Shown piece by piece: positions 1 to 10,700 of a stretch of 64,000 bases of DNA. The DNA lies in assembly GCA_016859345.1 (NCBI GenBank), contig CM029114.1:16942501-17006500 (forward strand), given 5' to 3'. Source of the DNA: Istiophorus platypterus. Taxonomy: Eukaryota > Chordata > Actinopteri > Istiophoriformes > Istiophoridae. Under the pieces are notes generated by a model. It was not told the origin of the DNA, did not search any database, and saw nothing but the letters and a program-made list of their open reading frames with translations. Both the position numbers and the translations under genes were made by a program. Each line of letters opens with the position of its first letter. The first letter of the stretch is position 1.

Positions 1-70
1 TTAGTTCTACCAGGTTGATGTGTTCAGTAGTTATTATTTCCTTCTTTAATGGCAACGTTCTAAACACCAC

Positions 71-105
<35 letters not shown>

Positions 106-2035
106 GATAAAGACAATAATATCCACAATGTCTTGTGTCATTAAATATATTCATATATAATAACCATAATATATTAGTACACATTGTAAAACAACATTGC
201 AAAAAGCCTTTGCAATGTTGACAACTAAACAACATTTACAATTCATAGTATGAACACAAAGCAATGCTTTGACAGGTATGTTTGTAGCATTTCATCAGGA
301 AGTTTGTCAAACCATTGCTCAGGACACAGATGTAAAATTTACAGCATGAGGCTTCAGAGACTAGAGAGGTGTGATTACAGATTACACTATGCCAAACAGA
401 AAAACACCAGGTAATGTTATGTTGTAGGATCAACAATGAAAGGCAGGAACATTTAAATATACTGCACGTGTGAATGTGTCATCATCAGCACTGAAGAAGC
501 CACCAGCGCGTACTGTAGCATCTGACTGAAGTCACAACCATTTGATTGATTGTACAGTAAAAAAGACAAGCCTCGTCAAGACCCTAAATGTAAATACTGA
601 GAAGTTCTTCATCAACTTGGTCATCTTTGTATCTACTTCTCCCAGGTGATATCGATTTCTCGCAGTTTAAAAGCCGCTTCCAATTTGTTATGATCTAAGA
701 GGCATTTCAGTCCATTCAAAAAATTAATGGACAAATGAGTAGGTTTTTTTGAGATTGTGGAATCAAAAATTATTACCATTTCAAACAAAGGAAGTCCATT
801 AGATTAAAATCATGTGTCTTCGAATGATCTTCAAACACTTTTTACAGTTACTTGTGCTGTGGAACATTTTAAAAGGTGCCATAGAAATGTGATTTCTATA
901 AAGCAACAAATACCAGAAACATCAAAGTGTTGCACAGTGTGTTTTTGGATGGACTGAAAAGGAACCCTAGTTTATGATACATCAGATACACTGTGGGCTT
1001 TTTTCCAAACCTGACCAGTGTATTTTACCACGCATTCCTTGGAGAAATCCAAACTGAACTGCATACAAATAAATGAGCAATGTGGTTTGAATCAAGCAGC
1101 GTCAAGTGATTGCAATTCACCCCATTCTCCTTGTGCAAGTGTAGAGGTGAAGAGAATTAACATGACAGGTCAATGGGAGACTGCAGCCTCTGACTGGTCA
1201 CACAGTGTTCTTTTAGTGAATGCACAGTCATGCATTGTGTTTGAAAAAGAATTTGTGGACTGTAAAGGTAGTTATCTACAAACTCATAGTACTGTAGGAA
1301 ATACTCTAGATGAATACAAGCCAGTGTAAGGTGGAGTTCAAAGATACTTGAGTGTTTTCAAATAATTAATGAGCACTTTTTCAAGGAGCAGTTTTCACTC
1401 TCTGCTTTGTGTTAAGGTTAATTTCTGCCCCATATGAGGTAAGGAAATGATTTTCTTTTCATAATGCTTGTCTTCTCTAATCTACATCGATTAAGTCTAA
1501 TTCAATATCTTACTTATGTTCCAGATTAAAAAAAAATACCCCTTTTCAGATTTGGTTTTTGGAGCCATCTACATTGTAATACTTTAGTGAGAGGCAAAGT
1601 TCAATTAAAAAGATGTTTTTCCTTTGACTTGAAAGATACATTTTTACACATTGCACAGAGTTTTCCTTGAGTTGGTATGAAGAGAACATATTTCTAAACA
1701 GATAAAAACATCTTCATTGTTGTACTTGTGACAGTCTATATGAACTGCCTTGTTAGTATTGTCAGCACTGAGAGCATGCAGCACCTGCAGCTGCAGCTTT
1801 CACACACACAATTAAATGCTGCATCCACTTTGCACAACCTGCCTAACCCTGGGAAACTTCTATAGCGCAAGTCATTTTGTGGTAGAACAAGTTTGATATT
1901 GTCACTAAAATGTTGATGAAATGAATTAAAACAAAATTTTTTAAACTTATTATTTTGTTGCCAATTAAAAAGATTCAATACATTATTGTTTTTTAGATAT
2001 ACCAAAGAACAACTGAGGATTTTGTGTTTTTTTTT
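1..2035 (-). other. AT-rich sequence beyond the proximal poly(A) signals; possible distal ntn1 3' UTR
   Basis: No convincing gene. Short open frames here have no recognisable domain. A 28-nt A run lies at 75-102. An ATTAAA-type signal on the minus strand (plus TTTAAT at 45-50) could end a long 3' UTR of about 3 kb, a length not unusual for netrin-1 messages, but this is inference. Confidence 0.25.
75..102. repeat. A28 homopolymer
   Basis: Uninterrupted run of 28 A on the plus strand, near the left window edge. Confidence 0.95.
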
Positions 2036-3002
2036 TTTATTTTTATTTTTTTTAATTATTTATATAACAATCAGTGTGGCTGGCCTCTTGTCCTTTTGTG
2101 GGTCAGTTAAACCCCTGCTGGAGTTGTGAAATTAAAAAATAAAATGAGTTGCTGTAAGTACTTATGGTGAATTCAGGGATTTACAGGCATTCTGTTAAAT
2201 GCATTCTGAAGGAGGCAAATAGGGGAGTAAAAATATGCTCAGGATTAGTCAAATATGCTTTAGTCAATACTGTGTTTTAGTCTTTGTCTTCTTCTGTTAC
2301 CTACATATGCTAAATTTGTCGAAGTCTCGACGGCTAAAAATGTAGGGCAATAGATTTCTTTTTTGATGACTTACAGATGTACCTGAATTTGTGCAACAAG
2401 GGAATAAAATTGACGGCTAAATGTACTGTCCATTTCTGTAGCTTAGAAACAGTTGTCTTTATGGCACAGTTTTGAGAAATATTTCTGCCTCAATTAGTTC
2501 AGTGATAGCTTTTGATGACACAAGCCTCCCTATTAGCTAAGAATACAATAAGAAAACCAGGCAGAGGCAAAATTGCAGTGGTTATTAAGTGGGTTTTCTG
2601 TCATTTTTGCACCAGCAGAAAATGTCCATAGAATTAAAACATAAAATATAATGATTTCATACTGAGATAACAAAAACAAACACAAATAACTTTATATACT
2701 GGTAATAGGTGCAAATTCGGCAAATCCACAAGAGAGACAAATCTCAAAGTAACATAAACCATAAAACCAAATCTGCAAGGTGAGCTCCTTCAACAAAAGT
2801 TCACTAGAAAAGACAAATCATCCTAAATAATTCTCTTCATGCTTCTACACAAAAAAGCAGCGACATAAACAGTCTCTTCTCTGTCTGTGGTCCTCTGTCC
2901 GTCTCTCTTTCATTTTTTTTTTTTTTTTTTTTTTAAATCACCCGCTCAGATTTTCTCTTGAATTTCTCTTCCTCTCTGGCATTCTCTCCAACGGTTTCCC
3001 GC
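2036..3002 (-). other. Probable ntn1 3' UTR (proximal part)
   Basis: This follows the TAA stop. It is AT-rich and has no coding sequence. It contains a 22-nt T run at 2913-2934 (A22 in the transcript, about 69 nt after the stop). Two overlapping AATAAA-type signals on the minus strand (plus-strand TTTATT at 2036-2041 and 2042-2047) are the nearest canonical polyadenylation signals I see. They are embedded in an A-rich tract, so the true end is uncertain and could be much farther left. Confidence 0.4.
2913..2934. repeat. T22 run (A22 in ntn1 sense)
   Basis: Uninterrupted homopolymer about 69 nt downstream of the ntn1 stop in transcript direction. Confidence 0.95.
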
Positions 3003-3331
3003 TTATGGCTTCTTGCACTTGCCTTTCTTCTCCCGCTGCTGGAACTTCCTGAGCCTGCGCGCCCATGTGTCCCTCCACTGGATAACCAGGCTGCCTTTGT
3101 CTGCCACCACTCCACTCTGACCAGGGGAGTCCTCGTCATTCCCCAGCAGCAGGTACTTCTTCCCAGGCTTGATCTTTGGACACTTACAGGCCACGTCTTT
3201 GGCACGGACCCACAGGAACTGGTCCCCGCGGCGGATGCGGCTCTCGCCCTGCTTGTAGACGGAGATGATGTTGACGGTGAACTTCCACCACTCGCCGGCT
3301 CTATCTGCCTTCAAGATGTGCACCTGGACAG
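3003..3331 (-). CDS. ntn1: netrin-1 coding exon 6: rest of NTR domain and stop
   Basis: Encodes residues 498-606 and the TAA stop (3003-3005). The acceptor is CTCTCTCCACAG (AG at 3333-3332). The open frame continues upstream of it to 3371, but the sequence there is a polypyrimidine tract rather than netrin. Recognisable pieces are AVQVHILKADRAGEWWKFTV, SRIRRGDQFLW (an RGD at residues 532-534), CKCPKIKPGKKYLLLGN, and a basic tail RDTWARRLRKFQQREKKGK with Cys603. The family's C domain binds heparin, and the basic tail has been linked to integrin binding. The last residue is Pro where human has Ala. A plus-strand reading of this exon (2958-3377) is an antisense shadow. Confidence 0.97.
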
Positions 3332-6300
3332 CTGTGGAGAGAGGTTGTGGAGAAAAGAAAAAAATCATCAAATGTGAGACTTCTTTCCTTAACGTGTAAT
3401 TTATAGCATCTCAGCAGTAAAGGCTACAACCCCATAAACCTCTAAGCACATAGCACATTTTTGCACAATATTATGTGTTTCATGCTGTGTTGTTACCTTC
3501 TCATTTCAACTATCTTTCCGTGCCCTACCCTGGTAATACAAACAGGCCTCCCCTTCCCTTCTCTGGCCTTCTGAACCCAAGTTTCACTTGTAACAAACAA
3601 ATTCTAATCTGCTGAATTTTCTCCGTCATTGGATATATATTGAGATAATTTAATAAAATACAGTGGATGAACTAACCACCGCTCCCCTGGATCAAGATCA
3701 ATTTTTATTATTTTAATAAAAACCTGCAATTTGCTGCATCAGCTTCTCATTGAGCAGTAACTACAACATTCAAAGGAGGAAAGGGGGTTCTCCTCTCTCC
3801 TTTCATCCAAACACATTCGCTTTTTTCCCAGCTGTGGCCATTATTCAAACATCAGCACACCATGGGCAAAGAGTTGGCAGAGCGGCTCACAGGGTCTGCT
3901 GTATGTGCCCGTGCTGCAGCCTGGGGGGGGATCATGTCATGGCACCCAGAGCTCGGACACCTTCTGAGAGGACTGGCTGATTTGGCATCAATATCACAGA
4001 AACTGTTTCAAAATTGAATTGATTTGTTTAAACTATTTTTAGCAACCCCAGTTTTTATTTGTATTCACTACTGTCTATTGTAACGTTTGATATTACAGAC
4101 AATTTTGCTCTTCTTCAGATATTTAATGGGCCTTAACAGTTACAGTTACATTATTTAACAAAATGTAGGTGTTCATTATTAAAAGAAAATTAGATTATTT
4201 AGATTCGATTATTATTTATACTCCTGGATTTCAAAGGACATGAAATATGCAGAATTAACAAAAGGAAGGCTTTAGGGAGCATTTAGCTTGGTGTGGTGTG
4301 TCAACACTAGTTGTCTCAACTGCTGATAACACTGAAAAATCAACTGGGGATATCAACAGCAAGTACTGAGTAAAGAAGTTAGAAAGTGATGAGATCACTT
4401 AAAAAAAACTTAAATGGGTACCGATGTACAGTATGCACAAAACGGTACCATAAGTCCATAAATGGACCCTCATGTGGAATTAATACATTTTATATCTTAA
4501 GTGGAAAAGGCTGGTCTATGGTCCACCTATGATACACAGCTGCACATGCATTATGTCCATTACTACTGACAGAGCAGGGTGATTTGTAATGTGATTAGGA
4601 GGCAGGGTAGGGCTATTAGAGACGTTAGCTGGAAAGACACTCAGTGATATAACATGATGAATGGACTGCTATGGTTCTGCAAAGAAAGAGAGAGAGAGAG
4701 GAAGAGAAGGGGAAGAGTGAAGAAAAGGAGGAAAGAGAGGGCTGCCTCTCGTGGATCCTATGCCAGCAAGTATCAATATATATTATATTGACCGGATCGC
4801 TTTTAAGCTCCATTATAGTTCTCCTGTGCTTATGGGACAGCTTTTGAAATGAACCACCTTGTTCTAGGGTCAGTGGTTTCACCTTCAGTCTAGAGCTAAT
4901 GGAGCTGAAAATTACAGCACAGTTAAGAGTATATCCTGTATTCAGGGCAGGTTTTGAACCATACATTTTGGATCACTTCCTTGGGAGTCACACTTAATGA
5001 ATGGTGAAGATTTCTTTCAGTTAAACGTAGCATAGTAACCTCCTGACTCGGAAAACGGAAAATATATCTGAGTATAATTTTAGATTCCAGTTCTCCTTTG
5101 GTATTTAATATACTGTGTAGTACGCTTAACTGCTTTCATGCCAAAAACCTAGCTTAGCGTAAAGATTCAACACAAAGGGAAACAGCTAGTCTGGCTCTCT
5201 CTAAAGTAACAAAATCTGCCTCATTTGTTTAATCTGTACAAAAAACACAGCGTAAATACAATAAATTGTGGTTTTATCAGGAGTAATATTCTGGATTATC
5301 TATTGCCAAGGTGCCTCACCTCCTGGAGTTTTTTTGGGTTGTAAAGAGGTGTAAATATATTGGACTGAAATTATTCATGCACTCTGATATTGTGACAAAT
5401 TTTATTGCCTATATCTTTTATTGGATCGTTTTCACATTAGTTTTATAGCCCCCTCAAGCCCCATGCCATTAGGGCCAAAATGCCAGTTGGCTGATATATT
5501 ATGACCTGGTAATGACCTCTGCAGCATCTTGCACCTGTGAACTGCCACTAGGTGCTGTCCTCTCTGATGTTTTTGGACAACAATCACTGTGTACTCTGTA
5601 CTGTGGACACTGAAATGCCTAGATTAGTTATCCCTGGCATTTTTCTGAGATCCGACATTTCAACCCCACTCCTGCACCTTGCTACCTCCTGTTGTTCCTT
5701 ATGTGCATCTGTGTATTGACCACAGAGGCTTGTGGTGACGTTTCCCAAGGCAACTTGGAGCCCAGCTCCCCTGCTGATCTTTTTAAAACAGTCCAAAGCC
5801 TTGGCTCTCTTAAGTTATCCTGCAGATTTACAATGTTTTTGACTTTTTGATCAGCATCACTAAGCTTACATGTGGTAAACACTGTAGAGGCAGCTTGTTA
5901 AGGTCTGTTGTAAAACATAAATATGCCATTCCAAAACATGGATGGATATGAAAAGAAGCTTAGTGGTTCTCATGTACATCACCTGTAAAAAGCCCCCCTG
6001 GTGAAGGCCAAGTGAGGAGAAAGTGGATTACACAGTGGATGATGTAGCCCTTAAAACTAATTGTGGAAGCATGGATTAAATTAAATGTTTTTATAAAAAA
6101 CCTATTTGTAAAAAATTTTCAAAACCCTCAAAAGCTTGAAGTGAAAAACAGTACCAAGATGGTATGTTTTAAAGTGCATTTCGTTTGAGAGCAGTGCTAA
6201 TTATTTGATGACTCTCTACTTATGGATACATGGAATCTGTTTGTGTAGTAAGCTGTTAACCTACTTACTTACTGTCTTTGTTAAAAAGATATCCTCCCTA

Positions 6301-7722
6301 TAGTCTTATAACTAAATTCCACTGAGCTCCTAAGTTTGTATTTCTCAAGTTTCAAGAGCTTTCACTGTTTATTCTCCCTAATACTCTGCCTTGAACTCTG
6401 CCCACTACATAAAAATATCCTGCACCTAAACACAAAAACACTGGTGCAAATGGGGAACATTCATTTGTCTTTTACTGGTTATTATCTCAAACATCAGTAC
6501 CAGCAGATTCCCTACACTTCACACAGATGCACTTAAATGCTGAATCGTTTGGAAGGCTCTTGGGAGATATATATGCATGAGGGTACTCAGTGACATGTTG
6601 AGTGATGTTTTCTCCAGCAGGATATCCTTATGTCTCTTTCTACCTCTACACCTCTCCACCCTTGAATGGATGCTCCCAGCTGTTATCATTCAAGTGTTAC
6701 ATAGCTGCTGACATAAATGTTCTACTGATAAAATTATTATTTGTTATCTATACCTGTTGATTTTAGATTAGAAGATTGGAACCTTTAGCAATGAACATAG
6801 GCATGTAGCTAACACATCCATTCATGAACTGGTATAAATTTCCATGACAAGACTCATCTCTTCTCACGACATCAGCAACAAGGTGGGCATTGGTGGAAGA
6901 GGAGGTGTCTATAAGCTGACCCCCCAACTTCTCCAAATCCCCGCAGAACAAAGCCCAGGCCTGTCTGTCAAGCTTCAATGGTATGCTGTAGGATGCCGCT
7001 GCTTGGTTGACCAGTTCAGCAGCCTGACTTCAATCAGGGGAGGGGACAGAGGGAGGGGAAGAGGGGAGAGGTCATACTTCTTATCCAAACCTTGAATGGT
7101 GTGGCGGGTGGACGCTCACAGGAATGCAGCGAGAAACACATCAGTTGTGGGAGATGTGGGATGCCTTAATGAGGATCTCTTAGAGAGCACCCACTGTCTT
7201 GTCTTACTGCCTTTGCTTTATCCGAATGGGTGTTTAAATACCAGCTCAGAGCCCCCCCCCATACACACACACACACACACACAGACACCTTAGCCTAATT
7301 CTTTATCCTGTCCTTTCTCTCCTTCTGTTTGTCTGCTTCTCTCTTCTCCTTAAAATCTGTTGTCTTCTGTTTGATCCTTTGTCCTCCGAAAGCTGGAGTA
7401 AGCCATCAGTAAAATGCTTCCCCTGTAAACTATAGCAGGTCCCCAGGAAAGTTGGGAGGATGTAGTACAAAAGGAGTAAAAAGATGCACATCACAGAGGA
7501 TCAGAGAAAGAAAATGTTTCACAGTCATTCCAGTCCTCCCAAAAAGTCTAATACACAGTATTTGTTTCTACAATATGACAAATTAATTTTCTATCTGGTG
7601 CAAAGTCACTGAAAAAGTAAACTGTGTGTTTCTTTCCTCAGAGGACATAGTTTTAAGCTCTTATGTAGAAATGATCATAATCCAAGTCATTAAATGGGCT
7701 GTGTGTTATCTAATTTGCTCAC
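3332..7722 (-). other. ntn1 intron 5 (4391 bp)
   Basis: Bounded by the GTGAGC donor at 7722 and the CTCCACAG acceptor at 3332. It holds a purine-rich tract (about 4681-4742), a G-quadruplex-type G-rich run on the plus strand (7037-7066) and a CA repeat (7263-7283). No gene was recognised. Confidence 0.85.
7263..7283. repeat. (AC)n microsatellite
   Basis: Uninterrupted AC run after a C9 tract, in ntn1 intron 5. Confidence 0.9.
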
Positions 7723-7797
7723 CGTAATCTTTTTTGCAGTATTTCTTCATGTTGATTTTCAGTTTGCCTTTAGACGCCTTGCAGTAAGTGTCACAGT
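7723..7797 (-). CDS. ntn1: netrin-1 coding exon 5: N-terminal part of NTR (C) domain
   Basis: A 75-nt symmetric phase-1 exon encoding residues 473-497 (DCDTYCKASKGKLKINMKKYC then KKDY), plus the first base of Ala498. The acceptor is GTACTTGCAG (AG at 7799-7798) and the donor is G|GTGAGC (7722-7721). It supplies the first cysteines of the netrin (NTR) module, at positions 474, 478 and 493, and a lysine-rich stretch. In netrins the basic C domain binds heparin/heparan sulfate. Sequence and exon position agree with mammalian netrin-1, so confidence is high despite the short length. Confidence 0.95.
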
Positions 7798-10700
7798 CTG
7801 CAAGTACAAGAAGAAAAGAAGAAAAAATAGAGTTAGGAGGCTAGAAGGACAAAATAAATAATCAGTGAATGATGTAGTAATATGGTTAGTTGTAGTCATG
7901 TTTTGTGTATTAAAGATCTTAGCATTTGTAAATAAGTTATTGATCGGGGCTAAAGACAATCTCATAACAAGCAATTTCAGAATATTAAAAAAAAATAAAT
8001 AAATGTGGGCCTACAACCACATGTAAGTTGCATAGCTGTAACATACGTTGCTTATTTGTTTGTGTTCATTTTCATATAAAATAAAAAATCCAAAAAATTG
8101 TTCCAGAATTTCGTCAAGGAAAAAATGGCACAGAAATAATTCACAAATCACAAATGTTGAACAAGAAAAAATAACAATAGTTCAAAAAAACAATGAACTG
8201 AGTAGGAACCTCAAAAAAAGAAAAAAAAAAACAACTTAAAAATTCAATTTGTATTGATATTTCAAATTTTTGGAATCATGAAACTAATCAAATAGTTATT
8301 ATTTAGCAAGAGAAGATTACATTTACCATGTAACTCCAATTCTCTGTCTCAAAAAAACCCAACAACAACAATAACAAAAAACCAACAGATCAGGGTAAAT
8401 ATCACCAGTTTACAGTATAGATTTTACATTATTCTAAAAATCATTATTTTTGCATGTCAAAAGATTGTGAATAAGTTAAAATCACTTTTCTATAGATGAG
8501 CTGGGAATTTAGTTACCATTACAAAACAAATCCAGTCAACTATAATTTCACTAGATTTCACTTGTGTATGAAATATCTTCCTCAGTTGGGCCTACATTTA
8601 CATGTATGGCGGAGGTTTAACAAATAATCCAAATCTGAAACTTCAGACAGCTGCTTAATTGTCACCTTTTTCTCATACATTCTGGGACTGGACAAGACTG
8701 TGGTTTTTCTGCATTTCTGTTCATTGGCAAGGCAGTTTTTTTTAGGAAAAAAGGAGAATTCCAGCAAAAGCAGACATTTGCCTTTCAGGGCCCTGTTGAT
8801 AACAGCTTTAGAGAACAAGAATGATGATAGCACTAATCTAAATAATTCTTTTGACTGATCGGTTAACACACACCTGTCTGGTTTGATTTTGTTGTCTAGT
8901 GGGACTGTAATGGGTTTGGGTGGAGGCGCTTTACCCTCCACCCATGTCTTCTCCCACGCAATGGTGAGGACCTCTGAATGGAGCTGATGGTACCAGCAGT
9001 GGTTTGGGAGAAATACAAACTACACTGCCATCTACCCTCTCACTCCCTGTCAGACTGTGGGAATGAGTCAGGCCTGTGAAGACCACCCTCCACCCACATC
9101 AACCCCCACCTCCTGCAAATCTCACCTCGCTTGTCACCTCAGCCCCCAACCTACTGAAAAAAAATAACCCCGAGATCACTTCAAGGCCCCATGGAAAGAC
9201 CATGTCAAGCTTTTGCATTTATTGCTGTGTGGACAAGGGGGGGGGCACAGAGGACTGGCAGCTATTTGAGGGAGTAGAAGGTGGGGGGTGTGAAGCAGGT
9301 CAATGCCACACAAAGGGAGGTCAGGAAGGGAAAATTAGCCATCCATGAAGCGTTAGGCAGATGACCCTTTTGGGGAGGGGAGTGGGAGTGCACGTCCACT
9401 CTGGACATGATGAACAAATAAATACCTCAAGCAGGCAGAAGGGTCACCCAAATCGAAGCTCATACACAACTGAATATGTATCTACACACTTTGAGGTGGC
9501 TGCGTGAGTATTTAAAATGTATTTCTATTTGATTTATTTTCTGCATAACCAGCGAATATACAAACTGTTCTTTTTTGAGGTGGACGCTGTTTATAAGAAA
9601 TTTTCTGTCCATAAAATCATGTACAGCCTCAGTTAAAGTTTGCATATTCCATGTGCGACTGAGGATAGGAAACATCGGAGTATCCACGCTGGCTCGAAAT
9701 TAAAAAAAAAAGACGACTGATAATGTAGGCACACAACGTGGAAACAAACAAGGTCACCACCAGCTCCAATGCAGCATATGCAAATGCATAATGCAAGTCA
9801 TGAAAGATGCAAGTTCTCTAAGTCAAGAACATGTTGACAACCGTTATATGTATCTCCATCATTGTTGTGTTTTGAACTTTTTTTTAGAATTTTTAGAAGC
9901 GAACTGCTATTTCTGATCAGAGCTGAGCACACATGCACTGCAGATTATAACTAATCCAGTTCATTGTCCAAACAGATCCACAACGATAGGCGTATGCCAT
10001 AACTTTTATGACAGATTACCATGAGGTGAAAGCAGCCTTCCAGAGAGTACATAACTTCAGTGATTACTCCACGCTGTGCTGTCACACTGCCAGCCACTTA
10101 CAGTGAGAACCATACGAAAAAGAAAGTTGTTTTCCTTTTTGCCCTGCCCCTTTAGCCCTCTTCCTGCTGGATTAGGTGTACTGACTCTTTTTTTTTACAC
10201 TTCAGTGCTGTGAGTTGTAATGAGTATAGTAAAAGAAAATGGGGTAGGAAGGAGGTAGGAAGAGATGGATGGATGGCCGAGTAGAAATGGAGGAGAGTGA
10301 TGGGGTGGTGGAGGAGGATTGGAGTCTTTAGGCAGCCTGAATATGAACAAACTGCATTGTTGTGACCAATGCTCCATGCCTTTACTCTCCTTTATACTCT
10401 GCTTGAATGAGGTTGCCTGGGGAACACCACGACAGGAAAAAATGTACCCAAAAAAGAGAAGGAGGCGGGAGAATGGATACTGGTAAAGAGCGAAGGGGTG
10501 GAGAGGTTGACAGGAGTGAAGTTTATCAGGGGGGGTGGGGAGAAGAAGAGGAGGACCGCGATCTTGAGTAAAACCTCCAAATCAGCAAAAACAACAAACA
10601 AACAAAGAAGACAAACACACAAACAACAACAACAAAAACCCCAAAGCTGGTAGCCCCAAAAGCTGGTTAGCGGGGCCACAGCGCTGGAGCTGGTGCTAGT

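Noticed and set aside
2958..3377. A 139-codon plus-strand open frame over exon 6
   Set aside because: Antisense shadow of the netrin NTR exon; no domain.
9233..9300. Second G-quadruplex candidate
   Set aside because: The G runs are separated by loops too long for a confident quadruplex.
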